NCBI RefSeq assembly: GCF_000385135.1
Contig: NZ_ARQM01000010.1
Span: 434,001-498,000, forward strand
Origin: Promicromonospora sukumoe 327MFSha3.1
GTDB taxonomy: Bacteria; Actinomycetota; Actinomycetes; Actinomycetales; Cellulomonadaceae
Length of the DNA stretch: 64,000 bases
Direction: 5' to 3'
The translations under genes and the position numbers were made by a program. Shown here in pieces: positions 49,389 to 57,919 of the stretch (its first letter is position 1; each line of letters starts with the position of its first letter). The notes under the pieces are model-generated. The model ran no database searches and was not told the origin of the DNA. It saw nothing but the letters and a program-made list of their open reading frames with translations.

Positions 49389-51352
49389 GCTACACCTTCG
49401 ACCCGCTGGTCCCGCGGCCGATCGACCGGCCGACCGAGGTCGTCGTCGGGCCGCTGACCGCCGAGCGGAGCACGGCCCTGGACGAGGCCAAGATCTTCTC
49501 CGGGCCGGCCGACCCCGCCGACCGCCCGGCCTGGCGCGAGATGCTGCACGCCTGGCGGGCCGACGCGCGGGAGCGGCACGGCTACACCGGCGCCGCCTAC
49601 GGGCGGCCCGAGGCCGCGTGGGCCGCGCGGTGCAGCACCGTGGCGCAGGTCTGGCTGTGGGACGAGCTGCTCTACTCGTTCGAGGAGGGGCGGTTCACGC
49701 CGGAGGTGTTCCTCGCCGATGCCCGGGAGCGGTTCGGCGGGCTCGACGCCGTCGTCCTCTGGCACGCCTACCCCGTGATCGGGCTGGACGACCGCAACCA
49801 GTGGGACTACTACCGGGACGTGCCCGGGCTGGCCGCGCTCGTGGCGACGTTCCACGACGCCGGGATGCACGTGTTCGTCGACTACAACCCGTGGGACGTC
49901 GGCACCCGGCGCGGCGACGACGACCTCACCGAGCTCGCCGCCGTGGTGCGCGAGCTGGGGGCGGACGGCGTCTTCCTGGACACGCTGAAGAAGGCCGAGC
50001 CGGAGCTGGTCGCGCGGCTGGAGGCGGCGCGGCCCGGGATCGTGCTGGAGGGCGAGTCCAAGCTGCCGGTCGAGCGCATCGAGGACCACTCCTCGTCCTG
50101 GGCCCAGTTCTTCGCCGACTCCCCGGTGCCGGGCGTGCTGCGCGCGCACTGGTACGAGCGCCGGCACATGCAGCACCACGTGCGGCGCTGGCACCGCGAC
50201 CACTCCGAGGAGCTGCAGTCCGCGTGGCTGAACGGCGTCGGCGTCATGGTGTGGGAGGTCGTGTTCGGCGTGTGGGTCGGCTGGTCGCGGCGGGACGCGG
50301 CGACGGTGCGGCGTCTCGTGACGGTTCAGCGGGCCGCGGGCGACCTGCTGCTCGACGGCGAGTGGACGCCGCTGGCGCCCCTGGCCCCGGAGGCCGAGGC
50401 CGCGGGCGTGTATGCGTCGCGGTGGGAGCTCGACGGGGTGACGCTCTGGACGCTGGTGAACCGGGGCGAGGCCGACTACGCGGGACCGGTGCTGGACGAC
50501 GGGACGGAAGCCGTCGTCCCGGCCCGCGGGATCGCGGCGCTGCTCGACGTCGGGCCCGACGCCGAGGAGCCCGCCTGGCTGCCGGGTCTCCGGGACGCGC
50601 TGCGGGACCTGCCGCACGACGCCGACGCCCGGTTCCCGCACCGGCTCGCGCGCCGGGTCGGGCTCGCGCCGTCCGGAGGATCGGGTGCGCCTGACCCGGA
50701 CGCCGTCGTCGTCCCCGCGGGCGACTACGTCCTGACCGTGCGCTACCGCGCCCGCGAGACCGGGATGTACCAGGGCGCGCCGTACGTGGACGAGTGGAAG
50801 CCACTGCCGCCGCGCCTGCACGACGCGCGGACCCTGCAGCGCGACGGCGTCCTCCCGACGGCGGTCGCGGTCGCAGCGTCGGAGGTGACGAACGCGCAGT
50901 TCGCGGCGTTCCTGGACGCGACCGGCTACGCGCCGGCGCAGGGGCACCGGTTCCTCGCGCACTGGTCCGACGGCCGCCCGGCCGCGGGCACCGAGGACGA
51001 GCCCGTCACGTTCGTGGACCTCGACGACGCCCGCGCCTACTGCGCGTGGCGCGGCGGCCGGCTGCCCACGGAGGACGAGTGGCAGCTCGCGGGGGAGGCC
51101 GCGCCGTCGTCGTTCGGGGTGGAGCGGCCCGGCGTCGCCGTCTGGAGCTGGACCGAGAGCGAGCACAGCGACGGCCGCACCCGGTTCGTCATGCTCAAGG
51201 GCGGCAGCGACTACCGCGCCCCGGACTCCGACTGGTACGTCGAGGGCGGGCGGCACGCGCCGGACTACGCGGTGAAGCTGCTGCTCCCGGGGCTCGGGCT
51301 CGCGCGGGCCGCGACCGTGGGGTTCCGTTGTGCGTGGGAGGTGTCGGCATGA
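49385..51352 (+). CDS. TIM-barrel hydrolase-like / SUMF1 (FGE-sulfatase) fusion protein
   Basis: A 655-residue cytoplasmic fusion. Residues 1-430 look like a (beta/alpha)8 glycosidase-type domain with a beta tail: LDAVVLWHAYPVIGLDDRNQ, MHVFVDYNPWDVGTRRGDDD, ADGVFLDTLKKAEPEL and VLEGESKLPVE place acidic residues at strand ends. Residues about 436-655 form a SUMF1/EgtB/PvdO-type domain (VAASEVTNAQFAAFLDATGY, YCAWRGGRLPTEDEWQLAGE, VMLKGGSDYRAPDSD, GFRCAWE). The FGE active-site Cys pair is not evident. I do not know this architecture. It lies within the overlapping-gene run, so it works on the same substrate or pathway. Confidence 0.78.
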   Translation: MSYTFDPLVPRPIDRPTEVVVGPLTAERSTALDEAKIFSGPADPADRPAWREMLHAWRADARERHGYTGAAYGRPEAAWAARCSTVAQVWLWDELLYSFEEGRFTPEVFLADARERFGGLDAVVLWHAYPVIGLDDRNQWDYYRDVPGLAALVATFHDAGMHVFVDYNPWDVGTRRGDDDLTELAAVVRELGADGVFLDTLKKAEPELVARLEAARPGIVLEGESKLPVERIEDHSSSWAQFFADSPVPGVLRAHWYERRHMQHHVRRWHRDHSEELQSAWLNGVGVMVWEVVFGVWVGWSRRDAATVRRLVTVQRAAGDLLLDGEWTPLAPLAPEAEAAGVYASRWELDGVTLWTLVNRGEADYAGPVLDDGTEAVVPARGIAALLDVGPDAEEPAWLPGLRDALRDLPHDADARFPHRLARRVGLAPSGGSGAPDPDAVVVPAGDYVLTVRYRARETGMYQGAPYVDEWKPLPPRLHDARTLQRDGVLPTAVAVAASEVTNAQFAAFLDATGYAPAQGHRFLAHWSDGRPAAGTEDEPVTFVDLDDARAYCAWRGGRLPTEDEWQLAGEAAPSSFGVERPGVAVWSWTESEHSDGRTRFVMLKGGSDYRAPDSDWYVEGGRHAPDYAVKLLLPGLGLARAATVGFRCAWEVSA

Positions 51353-52557
51353 GCGTGTCGCGCGATCCCGCCGTCGGCGCCCTGGCCGGGCTGCGCGTCG
51401 TGGACGCGTCCACGCTGTTCGCCGGGCCTATGGCGGCGATGCACCTGGGCGACCTGGGCGCTTCCGTCGTGAAGGTCGAGCACCCCACGAAGCCCGACCC
51501 GTCGCGCACGCACGGGGCGGCCAAGGACGGCGTCAACCTCTGGTGGAAGACGCTGGGGCGCAACAAGCGCACGGTCACCGCGAACCTGGGTTCGGACGGC
51601 GGGCGGGAGGTGTTCCTGGCGCTGGCCGAGCGGTCCGACGTCGTCATCGAGAACTTCCGGCCCGGCACCCTGGAACGCTGGGGCCTGGGCTACGAGGAGC
51701 TCTCGGCGCGCAACCCGGGGCTCGTGCTGGCTCGCGTTTCCGGGTTCGGTCAGACGGGCCCGTACCGCACGCGGCCGGGGTTCGGCACGCTCGCCGAGGC
51801 GATGAGCGGGTTCGCGGCGATGACCGGCGAGCCCGACGGCCCGCCCACGCTGCCGCCCTTCGGGCTGGCGGACGGCGTGGCGTCCCTCGCCACGGCGTTC
51901 GCGATCATGACGGCGCTCTCGGCGCGGGAGCGGACGGGGCGCGGGCAGGTCGTGGACACCGCGATCGTGGAGCCGATCCTGGCGATGCTCGGGCCGCAGA
52001 TCACGCGCTGGGACCAGCTCGGCACGGTGCAGGCGCGGACCGGCAACCGGTCGAGCAACAACGCGCCGCGCAACACCTACCGCACCAGCGACGGGCACTG
52101 GGTGGCCGTGTCGACGTCGGCCCAGTCGATCGCGGAGCGTGTGATGCGCCTGGTGGGGCGGCCGGAGCTCGTGGACGAGCCGTGGTTCGCGCGGGGCGTG
52201 GACCGGGCGCGGCACGCGGACGAGCTCGACGCCGCGGTCGGGGGCTGGATCTCTCTTCGGACGCGGGAGGAAGTGGTGGCGGCGTTCGAGGAGGCCCAGG
52301 CCGCCGTCGCGCCCGTGTACGACGCGCGGGACATCGTGGCCGACCCGCAGTTCCAGGCGCTCGGGACCGTTCACGAGATCGAGGACCCGGAGCTCGGGCC
52401 GATGCTGATGCAGGGGCCGCTGTTCCGGCTCTCGGAGAACGACGGCGTCATCGGGTTCACGGGCCGGCCGCACGGCGCGGACACCGACGAGGTGCTGGGG
52501 GAGCTGGGCTTCTCGGCGGAGCGGGTGGCCGAGCTGCGGGAGGCGGGGGCGGTATGA
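51349..52557 (+). CDS. Class III (CaiB/BaiF) CoA-transferase
   Basis: A 402-residue enzyme that moves CoA between carboxylic acids. Family features are LRVVDASTLFAGPMAAMHLG, VVKVEHPTKPDPSR, ENFRPGTLERWGLGYEELSA, RVSGFGQTGPY and the catalytic-type Asp175 in GLADGVASLATAFAIMTAL. Paired with the CitE-like gene that overlaps it by four bases, it resembles succinyl-CoA:malate/citramalate CoA-transferases that feed a malyl-CoA or citramalyl-CoA lyase. A CoA-transferase inside a sugar-uptake operon is unexpected. Confidence 0.9.
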   Translation: MSVSRDPAVGALAGLRVVDASTLFAGPMAAMHLGDLGASVVKVEHPTKPDPSRTHGAAKDGVNLWWKTLGRNKRTVTANLGSDGGREVFLALAERSDVVIENFRPGTLERWGLGYEELSARNPGLVLARVSGFGQTGPYRTRPGFGTLAEAMSGFAAMTGEPDGPPTLPPFGLADGVASLATAFAIMTALSARERTGRGQVVDTAIVEPILAMLGPQITRWDQLGTVQARTGNRSSNNAPRNTYRTSDGHWVAVSTSAQSIAERVMRLVGRPELVDEPWFARGVDRARHADELDAAVGGWISLRTREEVVAAFEEAQAAVAPVYDARDIVADPQFQALGTVHEIEDPELGPMLMQGPLFRLSENDGVIGFTGRPHGADTDEVLGELGFSAERVAELREAGAV

Positions 52558-53396
52558 CGGGGGCAGCCGCGGGCGGAGGCACGCCGCTGACCCTGCTCTA
52601 CGTGCCGGCCGACCGGCCCGACCGGGTGGCGAAGGCGCTCGCCTCGGCCGCGGACGCGGTGCTGGTCGACCTGGAGGACGCCGTCGCGCCGTCGCGCAAG
52701 GGGGAGGCGCGGGAGAACGCTCGGGTGTCCCTTGCTTCTGTCGCTGCGCGCGGGGTGCAGGTGCGGATCAACCATCGGAGCACGCCGTGGCATGCCGAGG
52801 ACGTCTCTCTTCTTGGGGTGTTGCCCTCCACGGTGGGCGCCCGGGTGCCGAAGGTGGAGTCGGTTGCTGAGGTGCAGGAGCTCGCCGACGCGCTGCCGGG
52901 CCGCGCCCTGCACCTGCTCGTCGAGTCGGCGCTCGGCGTCGAGCGGGCCTTCGAGCTCGCGACGGCGTCGCCGCAGGTCGCGTCGATCGGTCTGGGGGAG
53001 GCGGACCTCAGGTCTGACCTGCGGGTCGACGACGAGGACGGGCTGCTCTGGGCCCGAAGCCGCGTCGTGGTCGCGGCAAGGGCGGCGGGACTGGTGGCGC
53101 CGGTGATGTCGGCCTACACGAATGTGCGGGACCTGGCGGGACTGGCGGCGTCGTGCCGGGTGGGGCGCCGGCTGGGCTTCTCGGGGCGGACAGCGATCCA
53201 TCCCGGGCAGCTCGAGGTGATCCGGGCGGCGTTCCTGCCGTCGGCCGAGGAGGTCGCGGCGGCCCGGGAGGTGCTGTCGCGTGTGGCGGGCGCGGCGGAC
53301 GCCGGGGTCGGGGCGGTGGCGCTGGCCGACGGGACGTTCCTCGACGTGGCGATGGTGGAGCGGGCGCGGTGGGTGGTGGAGCTGGGGTCCGCGTAG
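52554..53396 (+). CDS. CitE-like HpcH/HpaI-family lyase
   Basis: A 280-residue protein of the citrate lyase beta/malyl-CoA lyase family: TLLYVPADRPDRVAKALAS, DAVLVDLEDAVAPSRK with the metal-binding acidic residues, VRINHRSTPWH with an Arg for the carboxylate, and FSGRTAIHPGQLEVI. It would cleave a beta-hydroxyacyl-CoA, for example malyl- or citramalyl-CoA, to acetyl-CoA and an oxo-acid. It ends the LacI operon. Confidence 0.9.
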   Translation: MTGAAAGGGTPLTLLYVPADRPDRVAKALASAADAVLVDLEDAVAPSRKGEARENARVSLASVAARGVQVRINHRSTPWHAEDVSLLGVLPSTVGARVPKVESVAEVQELADALPGRALHLLVESALGVERAFELATASPQVASIGLGEADLRSDLRVDDEDGLLWARSRVVVAARAAGLVAPVMSAYTNVRDLAGLAASCRVGRRLGFSGRTAIHPGQLEVIRAAFLPSAEEVAAAREVLSRVAGAADAGVGAVALADGTFLDVAMVERARWVVELGSA

Positions 53397-53509
53397 GGGC
53401 GGGTGCGTGTGAGTCAAGTTCACCCGGAACCGAAGCCGGTCTGTGTTCCCCGATCGAGTTGGATGAGGGCGGCGCGGCGCGCGCCACGGTCTCGAGGGTA
53501 GGAGCACAT

Positions 53510-53815
53510 GTGTCGCAGTCATCTTCGGAGGCATCGTCGATCCCGGAAAACCGCGTGTACGGCAGCGGGTCGGTGGGGCAGCCTCGTCCTGGTGGTGCCC
53601 GCGCCGGATGGGCCCTCGGCCTGAGCATCGCGGGGCTGGTGCTGGTTGTTGTGGTTCCTCCGCTCGGTCCCTGGGTCGCTTTGGTCGGGATCGTCCTCAC
53701 AGTGCTTGAGCTTGTCTCCGGCAACCGCGGACAGAGGGTGATCGCGGCGGCCGTGCTGAGCGGGTTCTCAGTGCTGTTCCTCGGTGTGGTCTTCGCGTTC
53801 GCGATGCTTCGGTAG
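53510..53815 (+). CDS. Small membrane protein, DUF4190-like
   Basis: A 101-residue protein. About 32 hydrophilic Ser/Gly/Pro-rich residues are followed by two or three hydrophobic segments (ALGLSIAGLVLVVVVPPLGP, WVALVGIVLTVLEL, AAAVLSGFSVLFLGVVFAFA) with a short GNRGQR turn between the last two, as in DUF4190-type proteins. I chose GTG at 53510 because TAGGAG lies seven bases upstream; the frame also stays open back into the preceding gene. Function unknown. Confidence 0.7.
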   Translation: MSQSSSEASSIPENRVYGSGSVGQPRPGGARAGWALGLSIAGLVLVVVVPPLGPWVALVGIVLTVLELVSGNRGQRVIAAAVLSGFSVLFLGVVFAFAMLR

Positions 53816-53901
53816 GGGAGAGGCCGGGGGCTCCGTTCTGCTCTTGGCAGACAGGGTTGTTCCAGCGAGCCAATCGAACGGGTGTGCCATATATTGATGG
53901 C

Positions 53902-55683
53902 ATGACGCGAACGGGTGAGGTGCCACGACGAGCAGGCAAGCAGCCTGCCCGATCTGTACTGCCCGGGAGCGGGGCGGTGGATGTCGCGGGTGTGCGGGCG
54001 GTGCGGCGGGCCCTGGCGGAGATGATCTTGCCCGGTGCCACTGACACTCCTGCCGGCGTTCCCGCGGCAATACGGGCGGAGTGGGTCGATCTACTCGGCG
54101 AGCTGGAGTCGGTGAAGAACGCGATCACCGCCACGCAGGCGCGGCTGACGGTCGCGCTGGACGAGGCGACCCGGGCTGACGAGGCATGGCAGAGCATCCG
54201 GGCTGAGCGGCAGGGGCGCGGCGTGCCCAACCAGGTCGGTGCCGCTCTGCGGGTGAGCCCGCATGCCGGGGCTGGGTTCGTGTCCACGTCTCGGGTCTGG
54301 GTCACGCAGATGCCACACACCTTCGCTGCCCTCCAGTCCGGAGTGTTGTCCCAGTGGCGGGCCACCCTCCTGGTCCGGGAGACCTCGCACCTGTCGCTGG
54401 AGCACCGGGCGCTGGTCGACGAGGAGATCTGCGGCCCCGTCCACCTGGCAGAGCTGGCGAAGATGAGCACCCGGCGGCTGATCGCCCGGATCAAGGAACT
54501 CGCCGCCCAGCTCGACGTGCACGCCTGCGTCAAGCGCAACGCGAAGGCCGTCACGGAGCGGCGGGTCTCGATCCGCCCAGCACCCGACCTCATGGTCTAC
54601 CTGACGGCACTGGTGCCGATGGCGCAGGGCGTGCAGGCCTACGCCCAGCTCAAGGCAACCGCCGACACAGCGAAGGCATCCGGGGACGAGCGTGGGGTCG
54701 GTCAGATCATGGCCGACACCCTCATCGAACGCGCCACCACCCGTGAACCCGGCCACGCGAACGACGTACCGGTGACGATCAACCTGCTGGTCTCCGACGA
54801 CACCCTCCTGGCCGGCGGCAACCAGCCCGGCGTGGTGGTCGAGGGCGCGCCCTCCGGCGCGGGCGTGGTCCCGGCACCGGTCGCCCGCAACCTCGCCGCC
54901 CACGCGATCGACACCGACACAGCCTGGCTCCGGAGCATCTACGTCAACCCCCACGGCCGCCTCCTGGCCACGACGTCCACCTCCCGGTTCCACCCGCAGG
55001 GCCTGTCGAGCCTCCTGCGGGCCCGGGAGCAGGGGATCTGCGCCACCGCCTGGTGCGACGCCCCGATCCGGCACACCGACCACGTCACCCCACACGCCGA
55101 GGGCGGCCCCACCAGTCTCGACAACGGCCAAGGCCTGTGCGCCAGGTGCAACCACGCCAAGCAGGCACCGGGCTGGTCACAGAAGACCACCCAGCTCAAC
55201 GGCCTCCACGCCGTCGAGACCATCACCCCGACGGGGCACACGTATGTCTCGGTCGCGCCCACCCCGCCGACACCAGCCAGGACTCAGGACACGACACCCA
55301 TGCGTAATGCCTCCTTCGTCCCAGCCACCGCCTCGGGCCGTGAAGGGGTATCGATCGCGGGCTCCACCAGGCGTGGTGACGGCAACACGTCGGCAGACCA
55401 ACTGGCGCCCGTCGCAGATTCCGAGACGCCCAGTGACGCGCCGGCAACACCGGCCTGGACCCCCGCGGTCGGCATGACCGGTCCCCCACCCGGCCACAAC
55501 CCACGCAGTCGCTACTCGATCGGCTGCCAGACCACCCCGGCCCACGGCGCGATCGCCTACCGTCCCACACCACCGCCTCGACCACGATCCCCTAAGCAAC
55601 GGGCGGCGCGATCGACCGGACCCGCAGCTCGACCGCCCAGCCGGACCGGTCGCGCCGACCTTTCGTGGGCACACCCCATGTGA
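53902..55683 (+). CDS. DUF222/HNH endonuclease-domain protein (13E12 type)
   Basis: A 593-residue protein of a family that is multicopy in many actinomycetes. The N-terminal half is the helical DUF222 domain (LLGELESVKNAITATQARLT). The C-terminal part has an HNH nuclease motif (GICATAWCDAPIRHTDHVTP, then LDNGQGLCARCNHAKQAPGW) at about residues 378-423. A long, low-complexity Pro/Thr/Ser tail of about 140 residues ends the protein. TATATT at 53890-53895 lies seven bases before the ATG at 53902 with no ribosome-binding site, suggesting a leaderless start. These proteins may be linked to mobile elements; no repeats flank this copy. Confidence 0.88.
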   Translation: MTRTGEVPRRAGKQPARSVLPGSGAVDVAGVRAVRRALAEMILPGATDTPAGVPAAIRAEWVDLLGELESVKNAITATQARLTVALDEATRADEAWQSIRAERQGRGVPNQVGAALRVSPHAGAGFVSTSRVWVTQMPHTFAALQSGVLSQWRATLLVRETSHLSLEHRALVDEEICGPVHLAELAKMSTRRLIARIKELAAQLDVHACVKRNAKAVTERRVSIRPAPDLMVYLTALVPMAQGVQAYAQLKATADTAKASGDERGVGQIMADTLIERATTREPGHANDVPVTINLLVSDDTLLAGGNQPGVVVEGAPSGAGVVPAPVARNLAAHAIDTDTAWLRSIYVNPHGRLLATTSTSRFHPQGLSSLLRAREQGICATAWCDAPIRHTDHVTPHAEGGPTSLDNGQGLCARCNHAKQAPGWSQKTTQLNGLHAVETITPTGHTYVSVAPTPPTPARTQDTTPMRNASFVPATASGREGVSIAGSTRRGDGNTSADQLAPVADSETPSDAPATPAWTPAVGMTGPPPGHNPRSRYSIGCQTTPAHGAIAYRPTPPPRPRSPKQRAARSTGPAARPPSRTGRADLSWAHPM

Positions 55684-55698
55684 CTACCCTGCGGAGCC

Positions 55699-56661
55699 AT
55701 GCGGCCGACGCGACTCGATGATGCCCGGATCAAGGATGCTCGCCGGAGGATCGACCCCGTCTTCCTCGACACCCCGCTGTACCGCTGCGAGCCCCTGGAC
55801 CAGCTCGGCTGCACGGTGAGCATCAAGCTGGAGACGGCGAATCCCGTCCGCAGCTTCAAGGGGCGTGGCACCGAGCTCGTCACGAGCCTCTTGGCCGAGA
55901 GCGGCGCACGAGCCGCGGTGTGCGCCAGCGCAGGCAACCTCGGCCAGGGCCTCGCCTGGTCGGGCCGGCGCCGTGGCCTCGACATCACTGTCGTGGCGTC
56001 GTCCTCCGTGACCCCGGCCAAGCTCGACCGCATCCGCGCCCTGGGCGCCACGCTCGAGCTCGTGGACGGCGACCACGAGGCGGCCCGGGAGCGGGCGGCG
56101 GCCCTGTCCCGTCGCGAAGGCATCCGGCTCGTCGAGGACAGCCTCGACATCGAGACCTGCGAGGGTGCGGCCACGATCGGCCTGGAGCTGGCGGACGCCG
56201 CGCCGTCAGCCGACGTCGTCCTGGTCGCGCTCGGTGGAGGCGCCCTCGCGACAGGCGTGGGGCACGTGATCCGGTCGCGCATGCCCGGGACCGAGATGAT
56301 CTGCGTCCAGCCCGCGGGCGCGCCCGCGATGACGCGCTCCTGGCATGCGCGCCGCGTCGTCACCACGGACTCGGCCACCACCATCGCGGACGGCGTCGCG
56401 GGCCGGTTCCCCATCCCGGCCGTCCTGGAGGACCTGCTCCTGGTCGCCGACGACGCCGTCCTGGTTCAGGAGGAGTCGATCGTGGCGGCCATGCGGCTGC
56501 TGCTGGAGCATGCCGGTCTCGTCGTCGAACCGTCGGCCGCGCTCGGTATCGCGGCCGTCCTGGAGGACCCTGCCCGCTTTGCGGGCCGGGACGTCGTCAC
56601 CATCGTGTGCGGCAGCAACGTCGACCCCGACGCCTACCGCCGCTGGACCGCGCGCAGCTAG
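55699..56661 (+). CDS. PLP-dependent threonine/serine dehydratase-like enzyme
   Basis: A 320-residue fold-type II PLP enzyme. The lysine that binds PLP is Lys54 in VRSFKGRGTE, followed by the phosphate-side loop CASAGNLGQGLAWSGRRRGL and the glycine loop ALGGGALATGVG. It would deaminate Ser/Thr or act as a related lyase or racemase; the C-terminal regulatory domain of biosynthetic IlvA is absent, which favours a catabolic type. It starts 15 bases after the HNH gene. Its TAG lies in a CTAG shared with the convergent CPBP gene. Confidence 0.88.
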   Translation: MRPTRLDDARIKDARRRIDPVFLDTPLYRCEPLDQLGCTVSIKLETANPVRSFKGRGTELVTSLLAESGARAAVCASAGNLGQGLAWSGRRRGLDITVVASSSVTPAKLDRIRALGATLELVDGDHEAARERAAALSRREGIRLVEDSLDIETCEGAATIGLELADAAPSADVVLVALGGGALATGVGHVIRSRMPGTEMICVQPAGAPAMTRSWHARRVVTTDSATTIADGVAGRFPIPAVLEDLLLVADDAVLVQEESIVAAMRLLLEHAGLVVEPSAALGIAAVLEDPARFAGRDVVTIVCGSNVDPDAYRRWTARS

Positions 56662-57347
56662 CCCGCGATCTCCGGCGCCACCGCGTAAGCGATCACCGTG
56701 ATCGAGTTGTTGAACGCGTGCACCACCACGCCCGGCCACACCGAGTCGCTGCGTCGGCGGAGCTCCGCGGTGATGATCCCGACGACCAATGCGGCCGGGA
56801 GCACCACGTTGATGCCGTGCAGCAGCGCGAAGATCACGGCGCTGCCCACTGTCGCGATCACCGGCCCGTAACGGAGCAGCCCGGTGGTCACCACACCGCG
56901 GAAGAGGAGCTCCTCGCCGATCGGGGTGAGCACCACGAGCCCGACCGCGGTCACCACCAGCAGCCAGACCCCGCCGCTCGCGCCGGCGGCGTAGCCGGCC
57001 TGGGTGTCCGTCGGGGCGTCGGTCAGCCACACGAACAGCGGCACCAGCACGCCCTTGGCGAGCAGCGCGACCACGCCGCCCGCCACGCCAAGCCACAGCC
57101 AGCGGGCGGTGGTCCCGCGGACGCCGAACGACTCCACCGGCCGGCGTCGCACCAGGACCGCGACGCCGAACCCGGCCATTCCCGCGATGCCGGACAGGCA
57201 GGCCAGGAACGCGCCCCCGCCCGCTCCCGTCAGGTCGATCTGGTCGCTGAGCAGGGCCGGGAGTGCGAAGCCGACCACGGCCATCGCGGCGATGCCCACC
57301 ACGATCTCGAGCCAGCCGGGCTGGTCTGTCCTGATTCTGGTGTCCAT
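56658..57347 (-). CDS. CPBP-family intramembrane metalloprotease
   Basis: A 229-residue membrane protein of the CAAX protease/bacteriocin-processing (Abi/CPBP) family. Motifs are GEELLFRG (Glu145, Glu146, Arg150), FALLHGIN (His177) and VVHAFNNS (His210, Asn213), on about six to eight helices. Its target peptide is unknown. The gene overlaps the PLP enzyme tail to tail by four bases through a common CTAG. Confidence 0.9.
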   Translation of the reverse strand: MDTRIRTDQPGWLEIVVGIAAMAVVGFALPALLSDQIDLTGAGGGAFLACLSGIAGMAGFGVAVLVRRRPVESFGVRGTTARWLWLGVAGGVVALLAKGVLVPLFVWLTDAPTDTQAGYAAGASGGVWLLVVTAVGLVVLTPIGEELLFRGVVTTGLLRYGPVIATVGSAVIFALLHGINVVLPAALVVGIITAELRRRSDSVWPGVVVHAFNNSITVIAYAVAPEIAG

Positions 57348-57396
57348 CGCACCAGTTCAGACCGTGCCCCGGGGGCACGGTCAAGGCGGCGCGCGG

Positions 57397-57831
57397 CTAT
57401 CCCGGCACATGCCCCTCGGCATACTGCCCCGCGTACTCCGCATCGGCCGGCACCACGGTGATCACGTCGATCAGCACCCCGTCCGGCCCGCCCACGATGA
57501 AGTGCCGCTGCCCGAAAGCCTCCGTGCGCAGGCTGAGCAGCTCCGGCAGCCCGGCCTCGCCGACGAGGCGCCGGTGCTCCGCGTCGACGTCGTCGACCTC
57601 GAAGTTGAGCAGGAGCCCGCCCTGGATCGGGGTGCGGTGCCCCGCCGGGATGGTCGGGTGGGTGTGGTCGAGCAGAGCGAGCTCGTACTGCGGGGCGTCG
57701 GGCCGGTGCAGGCTCACGTACCAGTCGGCCTCGAAGGTGACCTCGAACCCGAGGTGCCGGGTCCAGAAGTCGCGCGCGGCGGCGACGTCGCGCGTCGCGA
57801 TCACCGGGTAGAAGCTTCCGAGCGTGGTCAT
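57397..57831 (-). CDS. VOC-family protein (glyoxalase superfamily)
   Basis: A 144-residue VOC protein: [33 protein letters not shown], a second module [20 protein letters not shown] and the closing [18 protein letters not shown]. It resembles the glyoxalase/bleomycin-resistance class. It is divergent from a TetR gene, and the large dyad at 57861-57899 lies 29 bases before its start, so it is the likely TetR target. Confidence 0.88.
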   Translation of the reverse strand: MTTLGSFYPVIATRDVAAARDFWTRHLGFEVTFEADWYVSLHRPDAPQYELALLDHTHPTIPAGHRTPIQGGLLLNFEVDDVDAEHRRLVGEAGLPELLSLRTEAFGQRHFIVGGPDGVLIDVITVVPADAEYAGQYAEGHVPG

Positions 57832-57860
57832 GTCGTGTCTCCTTCGGCTCTCCGGGTTGG

Positions 57861-57899
57861 CATGCCCTGGGTATGTGAACGTAACATACCCAGGGTATG
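57861..57899. promoter_or_regulatory. TetR-type operator, long dyad
   Basis: Arms 57861-57876 and 57884-57899 are 16 bases long and match at 15 positions, around a seven-base centre. The inner part reads GGGTATGT-N7-ACATACCC. It lies between divergent VOC and TetR starts. Outer repeats of GGTATG could allow two dimers to bind. Confidence 0.7.
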
Positions 57900-57919
57900 C
57901 GAACGAGAGGGATCGAAGA

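Noticed and set aside
53902-55683. DUF222/HNH gene as part of an intron or mobile island
   Set aside because: No flanking repeats, intron core or integrase were seen. The family is often chromosomal and multicopy in actinomycetes, so mobility is not supported here.
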